Shown in pieces: positions 53,171-64,000 of a stretch of 64,000 bases of DNA. The stretch lies in NCBI GenBank assembly GCA_907164885.2, contig OU015501.1, positions 59,677,619-59,741,618 of the forward strand, written 5' to 3'. The position numbers and the translations under genes were made by a program. Numbering within the stretch: the first letter of the stretch is position 1; each line of letters opens with the position of its first letter. The notes under the pieces are model-generated. The model was not told where the DNA came from. It did no database searches and saw nothing but the letters and a program-made list of their open reading frames with translations. Source of the DNA: Dolomedes plantarius. Taxonomy: Eukaryota; Arthropoda; Arachnida; Araneae; Dolomedidae.

Positions 53171-54486
53171 TATTACATATATATCCACAGACAGACAGAG
53201 CGCGAGAGTAAAGTATTAGAAGAATATATATGTTATCTCTTTCTCTCTCTCTCTATTTAATACTATTATTCATTTGTTTAAGTTACGTTGAGAAAAATCT
53301 TACAGTATAAATTAATTCATATCACAAGAATTTCTATTTTCAGATGAATGAGCTACATAAATTTAAAGCATAATACATAAGCAAAATATTTGTTCGAAAT
53401 GCATTGCGTCTTTGTCATTCTTAAACGCGTGTCTCGCGACTGCTACGAAAATAGCAACAGTCCAGATGTCAGTACTTGAACATCTGCGCGAGTTCAAGAC
53501 ATGTTTACAGACGAGAAAATCAGTTTGATGATACATAATCCTAATACCAAATATGAATTATTAATGTCATACGGCATCTAAAACTGCAATACATTAGTAT
53601 ACTCGCCGTGACCCATTAAAAAATTAATCATCCTACTCAAACAATTATTTGGAGATTAAAGTCAAAGTTCATATTTGCATCGAGATTTCCTTATATTAGT
53701 AATTCTCACTCTTCACTAAAACAACCATAGCCACTAACAGTGTCAGCAAAGACGAATAAGAATAGCTATACACACAACTTCGCAGACGACGTTCTGAAAA
53801 ATAAATGGACAACTTTCGTAAACTTCGAGTCACTGACTGAGGAGATGGAAGGTCTTTCGGTGTATTGCTAGCTAGATGGGTGGGTGGGTGGAAATGATCA
53901 GATCGTCGCTCGCCTTTCGCCCCGGTGGATTCTGGGAGATACATATACCCAAAACGAAGTCTCAAGAAGGTCAATGAAAACTATATTACAGACAGATTTT
54001 GCCACAGTACAACAGCAATAACAACATCAATAGATTCACTAGCTGTCCAACATTGCACTTAACCACGTGTCGTTTCAAGGAGTAGCTATATGGGCAACTA
54101 GAATTCGGAGGATTTTTGAAATGACGGCCCTTAAGACGTCTATCACTGACTTCTCGTTACCGGAATTTCCATGAATGGTCCAGAGCCAGACAGTTTTCCC
54201 AGAGATCGCTTAATGGTTCGAGATGAATTCAGCGTTCCTCTAGAAGTAGATGATAGCCATGCACGTTTTGAGGTTGAATGAGGTAACTCAGATTTTGACA
54301 CTGAGAGGTTTACTACAAACACCCCTGAGAAAATAGGATAGGAAGCTATGAATGATATTAAAAATCCCCCACTTTTCTCTAAAAGACAATATAACAGGCT
54401 GATAAGTGGCTATGTCCTAACAGGCTATATGAATGAGATCTTACAACTTAGTGCACTGCCACTGCTTTCGGTTTACCAGAAGCAAG
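53171..54486. other. Intergenic, with an unexplained open patch
   Basis: A TC-rich run lies near 53240. From about 54170 to 54486 the + strand reads stop-poor in one frame (VRDEFSVPLEVDDSHARFEV, then FSKRQYNRLISGYVLTG) and could be a pseudogene fragment cut by the pogo insertion. No family is recognised. Confidence 0.3.
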
Positions 54487-54488
54487 TA

Positions 54489-57214
54489 GGGGAACCCGGG
54501 GTAGAACGGGGTACGAAGTTGAAAATGCGTTTTAAAAATACAAAAGGGTTAATTAAGAGAGCTGCAAAGTTTTCTATGAATACATTATAATGTAATAATC
54601 ACAAAAATACAATAATATTGTAAGAAAATAATAGAACAAAATTTACTGAAATTGAAAAAAAAAATAATGTCATTTGCCCCGTTCTACCCCGGGCACAGGG
54701 CAGAACAGGGTGGTAAGGACAATTAATTTTAAAAAACATAAGCTAGTGGAAATTCAGTAAAAATAAGTTCCCTATATTTATTTAGTTTTAAGTGATTATA
54801 AATGTTTAATTAACGTTACGGTATTCATTGATTGTGTCCTTTTCTTAAGCCTATTCACAAAATTCACACACTAGGACAGCCTCATCATCTTCGCTATCTA
54901 TTGCCGCACAGGAATTGTGTGCTCATTTTTTGCACATGGAACAAGCGACACAGCCTTCAACTGACTGAGTAAAATTCACCGCAATATAAACACTCGCAGT
55001 CAGAACAATCCACAGAAATCTTTTTTCTATTTATCTTCAGGCCTTTTCCCTTATTTTTTACATGCTTAATTTTATTCACTTTCTTAAATATTTTTATCAT
55101 TGCTCTTTCTTCTTTAGCAAAGTTCTTTTCTTCTTTTTCCTTAATAGCGGCTTTTAACACTTTTTTGTATGGGAAATCTGTTAATACAGCGGTCTTCCCC
55201 CTCTTCCTATTCGTCCTTTTCGTGCTTTCTTTAACTTTTGGTATAGGGATTAAAATTTCAGCTGAAACATGGAATGAAGAGGTCCTGTTGTCAATTGTGC
55301 CACTCTTGGCTGCTCTTGGTTGACAATTAGCGTCATCAAATCGGACCTTCTTAACCGGCGTGTCATCATTAGAGTTGGCTGAAACCTCACCAGCTTTATC
55401 ATCCAACCTGATATGCATGAGTTTTTAAGTGGTGTGGTATACGAAGGCAATTCCAATTGTTCAGCTCCGGGTGTTATCACCTCTTTACTTGAAGGCCTAC
55501 CAAGTCCGATGTCAGTTGTGTCTGCTGGGAGAAAATCTGCGTCGGTGAATATGGATGAGTCAGTTGGCCATATTCCTGTAGCTTGGAAACCATTAATAGC
55601 AGTTTTCATTGTTGCGCTTTGGATAAAAGCTGATCCAAAAAGCGTTGAAATTTGAAAGAGTTACGACGTTCCCTAGGTTGCTTCGTAGTCATTTTCGAAG
55701 CTCATTGCTGAAATGAAGACTTAAAGGCTTCATAAAAGAAACACCAAGTGGCTGAAGTCTGCGAGAGCAATGTGGTGGGAGACATAGCAACGAAACGCCA
55801 CTCTCCCTCACGCAGTCTATAACCTCAAGGTTCTTCGTATGTGTTGAGTGGTCATCTAATATAAGAAGAACCGGGAAGTCTTTTGATGCTTTTGAAAATT
55901 CCCCTAATTTTAGAAACCATACAAGAAATAACTCAGCAGTTATCCATCCAGTGCTGTGCACCTCAACCCAACCTCCTGGTGGCAATCCTAACTCAAATTC
56001 TTTCTGCTGCTTCTTTCGAGGAAAAATGAACATAGGGGGGCATGTAATCTCCGCTTGCCGACATACAAATAAGGCAAGTTACAGTTTCACTCTTTTCTGA
56101 GGATGTTAATGATCCGACTTGACGTTTCCCCTTGCAAGTCCCCTTGCAGATTGGTTTTTAAGGTTCACTGAAATGCCCGTTTCACCGCAATTAAATATTT
56201 GAGAAGCCGTTAGTTTGTGCTTGTCGAGTAAGTTCGTTACCAACGAAAAAAAAACTATCGGCAGCTACTTCATTAAATCCCATGGCTCTTGTACCAGATG
56301 TTGCCTCGGCTTTGCGAACAGATAAAGTAGGATGTCTCTTAAGGAATCCATTGACCCAATGTTGGCCTGCGATTCCATTTTTACATCTATGACCAATGCC
56401 ATTTCTTACTGTCAACTGATAAGCTCAGCTACGCAAGTCCTTCATTGTTAGCCGAATAACCTAGCCTCCATAGTTTTTAAGTAGTTAACGAGCACAAGTT
56501 CCTGCTCTTCTGCAAATACGTTTTTAAATTTTCCAGCCGTTTTATCGATCTTGTAGTCAAGGTTTTCCTTTCTTTTTTTAAACGTATCTTTTCAGAGTAG
56601 ACTGGAGAACATCAAATTGGTTCGAAGCCTTCAAATACCCAAATTTTCCAGAAATAACCGCGTCGACAGCATTGTTCATTTCCTCAGTAGACCATGCTTG
56701 CCTATTTGTTTTATTCTTATAGTCTCGAACCATTTGAAATCGAAAGAAAAAAAAATTAGGGGCGTATAAAAAACGATCTCTTAGTTAAAAACATTGCGGG
56801 GCAGAATGGGGTACTACCTCATTCTGCCCCACCCGTTCCGCCGCAGGGAAACGATTTAGGTTAGGGACGTAAGGTCACTCGAGAAAGATACGTAAACAAA
56901 TGTTTAACTACTGGAAACTCGAGACAATTAAACGTAATTCAAGCTTGTACTATCTATAGTTGTGATGTAAACAAGTATGTATACCTTACCTTGGTTACAA
57001 AATCATCAAAAATTACAATACAGGAGCAAAAAAATCACACAACGAAAATTGCACACACCAACGCTCGAGAAAACTATACTAAAATGGCTGTCGAAGTTGA
57101 GCAGCAATACGTTGGTCTAGTTGTACTTATTGCCGGTGGCTGGCAACACCTCCTTGACACCTAAAAACGTCGAACTTCATTCCGCCCCGAACCTCGTTCT
57201 ACCCCGTGTTCCCC
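54489..57214 (-). mobile_element. pogo/Tigger-like transposon, G-rich TIRs, TA target
   Basis: The left end GGGGAACCCGGGGTAGAACG is matched by GTTCTACCCCGTGTTCCCC at the right end. TA flanks at 54487-54488 and 57215-57216. Related inverted motifs (GCCCCGTTCTACCCC near 54676; GGGGCAGAATGGGGTA near 56797, CATTCTGCCCC near 56819) lie just inside. The 2726-bp element carries one - strand transposase. Confidence 0.92.
54851..56733 (-). pseudogene. pogo-family transposase with PHD-like C-terminal finger, decayed
   Basis: The start is ATG 56733. Order: an HTH_psq domain (QAWSTEEMNNAVDAVISGKF, near 56690-56640); a Tc5/CENP-B-type domain (GQHWVNGFLKRHPTLSVRKA, near 56370-56310); the DDE_1 catalytic core; a basic linker; and a Cys-rich end (CSDCECLYCGEFY, CVACSMCKK, HNSC, VCEFCE). 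The core shows FNCGETG (about 56190) where pogo has an Asp, LILDDHSTHTKN (second Asp kept, about 55860) and RLQPLGVSF (about 55755) where the third Asp is expected. Two catalytic residues are thus Gly. Stops (a TGA after CSMCKK) and frameshifts confirm a dead copy. Confidence 0.88.
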
Positions 57215-57284
57215 TACGTATAGTTCTAACTGCGCGTGTTTCTGAGGGCTATTACCACTCTTTCAAGTCCTGTTATGATTGGGT

Positions 57285-57450
57285 GAGAGCGCCACGGCCA
57301 ACTTTTGCTACACAAAGGCTAAATAGACGAGGACCTACAGTTTAAAGCCGATTCAGAACGGCTACAGACATCTATGTCCGCAGTGGACTCTAACCAACAA
57401 GCTCTGGGACCGAATGCTGGCGCTCTAGCCATTCGGCTATAACCCTGTCA
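57285..57450 (-). repeat. tRNA-derived SINE (family B)
   Basis: It shares GAGCGCCACGGCCAACTTTTG, CCTACAGTTTAAAGCCGATT and CGGCTACAGACATC with other family B copies. GCTCTAGCCATTCGGCTATA near 57420-57440 is the A-box side on the - strand. It sits about 70 bp right of the pogo element. Confidence 0.75.
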
Positions 57451-59233
57451 GTCCTTTTATGTAGCCAAAATCAAGCTTATGAGGTTCGTGTTAAACTGTA
57501 GGTTGTGGCCATTAAGAGATTTAAACGAACAGAAGCAACAACTGTTAAAACTCTTGGTCAAATACAGTCATAAGATGGCTTTCGAGAGCTGACTATGTCA
57601 AGCAGAATATATTCGTCTGCATCGCAACCAGATGTAGCTTTAATTAATATTAATTTCTTTCGTATTGTTGCCATTTGTTCCACATAAACATTGCTGCAGT
57701 TTTGAAAGTTAAACCAATACTCCTTTGAGCGCGCCTGTCAATTTTGTTTACCTTATAGCAAGTCTACATACAACAAACGATTGCATCGAGGAGCCTCCTT
57801 TTTGGTCACAGAATGTATAACACACAGGGAACTCTTGATCGAACAGTGGCTTCGCACTCAAACACAAGATGGTTTTATTTGTTTTATATCCGAGCTTAAT
57901 TGAAATGGACGAAGAATTTTTTTAAAGAATATAACCAAAACTGCTGTTCCTTGGATAAAAAGATTGTTTTTAAACGAATATTTCTTTAATACATATGGAT
58001 CACTCTATAACACATGGCATAATAACTAAATGTATATAACTACTACAATGCACGAAATTTAGAGTCAAACTTTCTCCTTTTCTCTTTCTGTGATAAAATT
58101 ACAAATTCATTACAACGTATAATAATTCTGAGAAAATTGACTATTTGTTAAAAATATTTCAATTATACATTTGTGAGAGAACGTTAGTGATTATAAATTT
58201 AAGTGTAGTGTGCAGCTTCATGATGCCTATTTAAATTCTAAATATACTACAAGTCTTGTTTTAACATTATAAAAAGTAATTCAGCCATATTCTTGAATCT
58301 TTCATGACGATCACTACTCTTCTCTAAAAATCAGATGAAGAGAAAGAGAATAATATCATTAAAAATTTTTCATTCCACTAATTCATTTCCACCGTATAGA
58401 AAAAGCCTTTAGTAACAGTACACCACATAACCGTCATCGGATACGTCAGATAAATGATATTTAGACTCCTACTTGTACAAAACTAACGAAGGATGGGATT
58501 GGAGACATTTGAGGAATAGTATTATGTTGCTAATATTTGTCTCCGAAAAGTTTTTCTTAGATGGGTTGAAAGTTAAGATATGATTAGGAAATCCGCATGT
58601 AATAAAAAGTTGTAATTGTGAAAGCTATTCATTTTTAAAATTTTCATAAATAGGTATAATGTTAGTAAGATATAATAACCATCAATAGATTGCTTTGAAA
58701 ATGAGAATTTCTATTAATCAAGGGGTTTGTTTTGGCGGGGGTAGGGGGATACTTGAGAATGGAGGCCAGAATCCCAATCTAAAATAGGATATAGAGGTAC
58801 ACCCAGACTGCTCATGTATCACCATTCTTACTGCCTTGTAACAAACGGTCCATAATTATTTCTAACTAGATAGTACCTGTCAAAACTTGACGGTAAAATA
58901 CAAATCGTTATAAAAGTACTATTAAAAGTAATATTAAAAATACAATAATAAACAGAAATTAAAAACAACATCATCGTAATAGAATGCTTTACGAAAAACC
59001 GCATGTGAGCACATGAAAGCCACGTGGTGTTGGCAATTTTGAAATATTCAACTAAACACTTTTAAAAATTTAAGAAAATTTTGCGGTTATGTTAGGTATT
59101 CCCTTTGAAAAGCACGATACCGTACAGACAGTTTTGAACATATCACTACGCATGTATCGAGTTTGCAACTTTCCGAAAATACTAAATTTGACATTATTGT
59201 AATATCTGTTTAAAATATATATATTATATGGTT

Positions 59234-59310
<77 letters not shown>

Positions 59311-59601
59311 GTAATATATTGAAAAACTGTTTTACCGTGAAAAAGATTCTCCGATTCAATTTTTCTTAAATTAACGACGATGAATGAATCACGGTGAATG
59401 AATGACCCACTCGTGTTTACAAGTTCTGAGTATATATAAAATACTTCTTATTAATTTAATTGAAACACTATGATAACGCGAAAGATGGCGGAAAAGAGAT
59501 AATTCTCAAATGAATATGAAAATCACAACGAAAATACGTTACAATGAAAGGATAATTTATGCTGAGAACAGTTTTAAACGGTGGCGAGCTGTTTTGAAAC
59601 T
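57451..59601. other. Intergenic AT-rich region, no gene seen
   Basis: About 2.1 kb without a supportable frame or transposon ends. It includes the AT microsatellite 59237-59304. Confidence 0.4.
59237..59304. repeat. (AT)n microsatellite
   Basis: About 34 AT units. Confidence 0.95.
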
Positions 59602-59609
59602 GTCATAAC

Positions 59610-60088
59610 CAGGCCCCGATTTAGAAAATTGACTATAGGCTCAACTCGGGATAGGGGCCCCGTAACACTGATGTGGGCATAAAATTTCACAATGATTCAT
59701 GATTATTTTTTTTATGTGTCAATTTTGGAAAGTACCATTTTACCAAGAATTGGCTATTTCAAGCGTAGAAGCCTAGAACATTATCAAATAACAAAAAGCA
59801 ATACAACATATTAACTTCATCATTAAAACACCAATAGAATGCAACCAGAAAAACTTATTAATCCTTTATATACACTATAATATACATATGAACTATACAT
59901 ATAATTGTATATATGATGAACCAATCAATCAATCAAATTTGAAAGGATATATAAAAAAATTGCTATTAAAAAAGATAAAATTAAAAAAAAATTGAATTGG
60001 GAATTTTTTTCCTTTTAAAATTAAAATTTTGGGGGCCCCCAACATTCAGGGGCCCCTAGGCCCGGGCCTAATGGAAAATCAGGGCCTG
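59610..60088. mobile_element. 479-bp hAT-type MITE
   Basis: It starts CAGGCCCCGATTTAGAAAAT and ends ATTTTCC..., i.e. GGAAAATCAGGGCCTG, inverted ends. The flanks GTCATAAC (59602-59609) and GTTATAAC (60089-60096) are an 8-bp duplication with one mismatch. Subterminal GGGGCCCC motifs occur on both arms. No coding capacity. Confidence 0.85.
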
Positions 60089-60096
60089 GTTATAAC

Positions 60097-61630
60097 CATT
60101 TATTACAGCCGTCTAAAAATCGAAATAAAGTTGATTTGTGTCGATATTACGTTGTTTCTAATAAATTATTTGGGTTAAGATAGCAAATAATCTTTTTGAA
60201 CTTTACTTTTAACTTGTTAAGCCTAACTCACAAAACAAAATGGATGCCATAGGCTGATATATTTATGAAGCGGTCGCTCCGGAAGCGTTCATGACAGATA
60301 CACACATACACAGAACACAGCAACTATTAGGGGAATTCTTCCTGAGGTGACGCTACAAGTACCTTGAGGCAACATTTCATACGTGTGGAAATGATTTTAA
60401 ACAAGTGTTTTGCTGTTGTTCTCCCTGCCCGGAAGTTCCCCAGACCAGGTCCATACAGGCAATACAAGTATTTTAGACCTTTTGAGCAAAATGACTGACA
60501 CTGTGTTTGAAGATTCAAATTTACGGATTGTAGGATATGTAAGAAAAATATGGAAATTTTTTTTTATTTTGTACGAGAACCTTTTAAAAATGAAAAACTA
60601 GTGTTTTTTTGAAAGACAAAATGATGCGATGACGTGGTTTTCTCCCTGCAGAAACCGTTTATTGCTATAAATTAAGACGAAAATACAACAATCTTGGCAT
60701 CTACTTTAGGAAAATCAGACACAATGACTCATCGTTGGCATTAACCTGTCAAACATCCAGCGAGTTTTACCTTACGCATTTCGATGACACCGATGAATGT
60801 TTTTACGCGACATCGAAATCGGGACAACCGCAATAAATTACGCAATAATCTCGGCAAAAATACACGTCGTTGCGAGTCTCATCCACCGCAGTGCAAATGC
60901 ACTGAATACACATTGCTGTTTTTCATTCGGATGGTTGAATAAGTTATCAGAATTGCATTGAATATTGCAACTCGAACGCTTCTAAAAGCCTGTGAATTTA
61001 ATGATAGGTGTTTAATTGGGTAATACAGATAATATACTGCCGATAGAATTAAGAAATGTTTGTGAAAAAGAACGCAGATAGATTTGTCAATAAGATTCCC
61101 AGTGTATTACCCTCACACATTTCCTCGTAATTGCAATATATAGGTAAATGCGAGAGCAATTATTCTGTTGCTAGATTCAAATTTTAAAGAGTTTCACAGA
61201 GTCACGAATAACCTTTTTAAACAACCATTAAAATTTCCCAGGAAAAATTTCAAGTGTATGGAACGTAATCATTTCAGAGTATACACAATTCAAGGTTATA
61301 CAGAACAGGATGAAACAATATCACGGAGGTTTCTGTTTGTATGGATTGTTCCCGAATTTTGTCTTTTTCACAGTATTCTAAGACATTCAAACCGTAATAG
61401 TTTTCCTTTTAACCCATTCTTTTCATAAATAACCCTATTAGAAAAATATTTTTAGGAACCGGGATATATCGGAGAGAGGAAAGCTGAACATTTGTCAGAT
61501 AATCACCACCTATTTTCTGTTTTTATCTTTGCTATTTAGAAAAGCCATACATAAATGATCTTCGATTAAAAAAATAAATATGCACGGCCATACAGTGTGT
61601 CATAGTGAAACACAATCATGGTGGTGTAGG
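60097..61630. other. Intergenic, nothing identified
   Basis: No gene is recognised. CCAGACCAGGTCCATA near 60440 recurs from 29898, a repeat fragment of unknown family. Confidence 0.4.
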
Positions 61631-61978
61631 TTGGTTTGGAGCGCTACGGTCAACTTTTGCAACATGACAGTTGTGGAAAGGCTCATATACCAGCTCTCTT
61701 CAAAAATCCACGATAAAGGTTAATTTCTTTAGACAGGTTTAATTACCAACTGATTCGAGAATCTAATATATCCTTGCTGGCAGGCAAAAACGTTTGCGAT
61801 TGGATGAAGAAAGATTGAACGCTAACATCTGTTGTTTGACAAGAGATAAACTGGTACCTGTTGCTTTAAGCCGAATCGGGACGACTACAAACACCCATGC
61901 CAAGAACGGGACTCGAACCCACAGACACTGGTATAAAGAATGCCAGCTCCCTAGCCATTCGGCCATCGTCCGGCTCTG
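61631..61978 (-). repeat. tRNA-derived SINE (family B) with internal insertion
   Basis: GGTTTGGAGCGCTACGGTCA starts the match at the left. From about 61666 to 61845 foreign sequence intervenes, then family B resumes (GCCGAATCGGGACGACTACA). GGGACTCGAACCC (61908-61920) is a perfect B-box reverse complement and CTAGCCATTCGGCCA (61952-61966) the A-box side. This is the best-preserved tRNA-like head of the family. Confidence 0.8.
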
Positions 61979-62248
61979 ACTCAAGGAAGAGTTAAGCAAA
62001 TATGCGCGTATTTCGCATAAAAAAGGGAAATTTCAGCTCGTTTATAACTGACAACTAGTAGTGGCATGTATTTTTTTTTTATAATACAAGCAAAAGGCAA
62101 TTTTTTTTTCGAAAATACCTTGCACAACTTTTTTTTTTTACTGTTAAGTCGATTTCACTATTTCTTAGAATTATTAGGCCGAATTAAAAATTTCAGAGAG
62201 TGTCTATATACTATTGTTTATACCCACTAAGTACTATAGATGTAAATA

Positions 62249-63552
62249 CAGGGTGGCTAATAAATACTGTGACAAATATCGAATCATTTAATTACACACA
62301 GATGAAATAGAAAATGGAAAATACAACAGTTTTATGAACATTATACATGAAAGTTTACCATGAAATAATTTTACTCGAATCGACCGTCATCTTCATCGAT
62401 TACTAAATATAATCTCTTACGCCACATTCCTATTGCGGCACGAATCATTTTATGAGGTAATTTGTCCCATTCACTCCGTAGGGAAGCTTTGAGGGAGTCC
62501 AAACTTCTGTGCTGCTTAGCATTTACTTTAGACTCTAAAATCCCCCAAATGCAATAGTCTAAAGGATTTAGATCTGGTGAAGAAGGTGGCCAATCTTCTT
62601 GCTTGATAAACGTCGGGCAATTGGCATGGAGCTATTCCTGTGTTGTTTTGAATCGGTGGGACGGTGCAGAATCTTGCGGAAATATCCAATTTTTTTTGGG
62701 ATACAATCTGTTAGCATATGGTAATAAACGTGTAGCCAATACTTCCTGTTTGTAATATTCAGCATTGATTTTTACCCCTTTATCGATGAATTTCAGAGGC
62801 AGTTTTCCATTGTGTGACACTGCAGCCCAAACCATAACAGAATTCTTGTTCTGAAAGCGTATAACAGTTCGAAGATTTTCAGGTATATCCTCGAAGGTTG
62901 CTGAATATACAACATCATTTTTAGAATTATAACTTTGTTCTGTACAAAACAGCTTCTCATCAGAGAAAATTATTTTTTCAACACTTTTGCTACCGTGCCG
63001 GTTCAGCAATTTCTTACATCTTTGTAACCTTTTTACTATTTGTGCAGTAGTCAAACCTTGAACTTTTCTTTTGCGATAAGGGCGAAAACCCAGGTCTTCA
63101 TTTATGATAAGTTGCATAGTTCTGCGACTGATGTTCTCTTCTGCAGCCATTTTATTTGCAGAACGTTGTGGATTTTTCGTATCTTTTCACGAATTCTTTT
63201 GATACGTTCTTTTGTACGAACACTGCGTGGACGACCGGACCTTGGTCGATCTTTACAGCTATTGGTATCCAATAATCGATTTATAGTCCTATATATAAAC
63301 GTCCTATTAAAACCAAGGCATTTTAATTGCTTAAATAATTTACCTGCAGAAAATCCGCGATCAAAAAGCTGTTTAACCATTAACCTTTTGGCTTCCATCT
63401 TTAAAAATATTCTACATGTTTTACTTTAAACAAAAATCATCTGAGTTTACAAAAAGTTGCCAATCACACAAATAGATAGATAAATTGTTTTTCCAAAGGC
63501 TTAAATTTAACTCTTATTTTTTGGAGTGTTACAGTATTTATTAGCCACCCTG
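62249..63552 (-). mobile_element. DD37D mariner/Tc1-type (maT-like) transposon, 1304 bp
   Basis: The left end CAGGGTGGCTAATAAATACT and the right end AGTATTTATTAGCCACCCTG are perfect inverted repeats over at least 20 bp. TA flanks at 62247-62248 and 63553-63554. The transposase fills most of the - strand. Confidence 0.95.
62371..63398 (-). pseudogene. DD37D transposase, one frameshift and one stop
   Basis: The start is ATG 63398 (MEAKRLMVKQLFDRGFSAGK); helix-turn-helix, then GRPRSVRTKERIKRI. A 1-bp frameshift falls near 63165-63175 and the frame resumes before NKMAAEENISRRTMQLI. The catalytic residues are all present: IIFSDEKLF, IFPQDSAPSH and SPDLNPLDYCIW, with 37 residues between the second and third Asp, the DD37D (maT) spacing. 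One in-frame TAG lies after FKTTQE (about 62634). The end is VIDEDDGRFE, TAA at 62371. The length, 1028 bp, is one base short of 343 codons. Two lesions only, so a recent inactivation. Confidence 0.93.
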
Positions 63553-63554
63553 TA

Positions 63555-63938
63555 CTTCAACTTACATTGCTGTTAAAAGTTATTATATAGTAAATTACAG
63601 AGTAAGAATCCTCCTCATCCAACGATATTTGTAAGAATTAAACAGGTTTACTACCATGAGCCTAAACCTATGGGTCTCAAAAAATTTTCATTCTGTGCCT
63701 TGAGCATCACCCGTGGGTCATCTGTATCATTGAATAACATATTAAATAAGATTTCCTGGCAGTTCAGTAATGACTTTATGTTTGTAGGTGGTACTCTACG
63801 ATAACAGTTCTTTTATTAAAAAAAAACTTTGACACCCTGCGCCATCTATTATCGGCTCGGAAAAGTTTTTATTTCAACATCTTATTTTCTTACTGTCGCA
63901 GCCACGCGTGCAGTAGGTTAGAGTTCTAGATTTTTAAG

Positions 63939-63940
<2 letters not shown>
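63555..63940. other. Intergenic, nothing identified
   Basis: AT-rich sequence with no recognisable gene or element. Confidence 0.4.

Positions 63941-63941
<1 letters not shown>

Positions 63942-64000
<59 letters not shown>
63942..64000. repeat. (AT)n then (GA)n microsatellite at window end
   Basis: About 21 AT units followed by GA units that run off the edge. Confidence 0.9.

Noticed and set aside
61900..61980. Possible tRNA gene (perfect B-box, A-box)
   Set aside because: The same head occurs in several dispersed copies with a common non-tRNA body, so it is a SINE. I could not fold an intact tRNA.
1..64000. CRISPR array, bacterial operon or phage-like system
   Set aside because: No regularly spaced repeats and no prokaryotic gene organisation; all coding signals are eukaryotic genes or eukaryotic transposons.

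Overview
The window looks like a piece of a large, AT-rich arthropod nuclear genome. The evidence is multi-exon genes with GT/AG introns, kilobases of intergenic DNA, microsatellites, tRNA-derived SINEs, and Tc1, hAT, pogo, Merlin and BEL/Pao elements of arthropod type. A chelicerate such as a spider is a plausible host, but that is inference; no sequence marker here fixes the species.

Two host genes can be supported. (1) Positions 29-11942 on the + strand hold the last five coding exons of the Hippo kinase gene (MST1/2, Drosophila hpo): the end of the kinase domain, a linker with a DEVD caspase-type site and six Thr-Met/Leu motifs, and the C-terminal SARAH domain ending in RQQNF. Its intron at 167-4001 carries an unclassified 2.56 kb DNA transposon (878-3439) with 8-bp target duplications. 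Its intron at 4864-11783 carries an apparently intact antisense BEL/Pao retrotransposon (4891-10581) whose two 182-bp LTRs look identical. (2) Positions 45224-38312 on the - strand hold a two-coding-exon flavin-containing monooxygenase of 514 residues. Its 5.4 kb intron holds a decayed Merlin transposase (about 42960-43870), a hAT MITE with a perfect 8-bp duplication (40143-40760), and SINEs.

From about 12 to 28 kb the sequence is AT-rich with almost no recognisable transposon. It probably contains the long Hippo 3' UTR and intergenic DNA. From 28 kb onward the character changes to dense, nested repeats: tRNA-derived SINEs (28.5, 29.2, 34.3, 39.4, 41.3, 57.3 and 61.7 kb); a Tc1 element (30925-33262) split by a hAT that still encodes a BED zinc finger (32244-33067); small hAT-type MITEs (35328-35479, 59610-60088); a TA-flanked MITE (36318-36688); two more Tc1 elements (46687-48185, 50581-51824); a Helitron-like pair (49671-49772, 52398-53170); a pogo element with a PHD-like C-terminal finger (54489-57214); and a DD37D mariner-like element (62249-63552).

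No bacterial-type system, CRISPR array or operon is present. The most interesting items are the young BEL element inside the Hippo gene, the unclassified 878-3439 element, the nested insertions whose lengths add up exactly, and the phospho-motif array of the Hippo linker.
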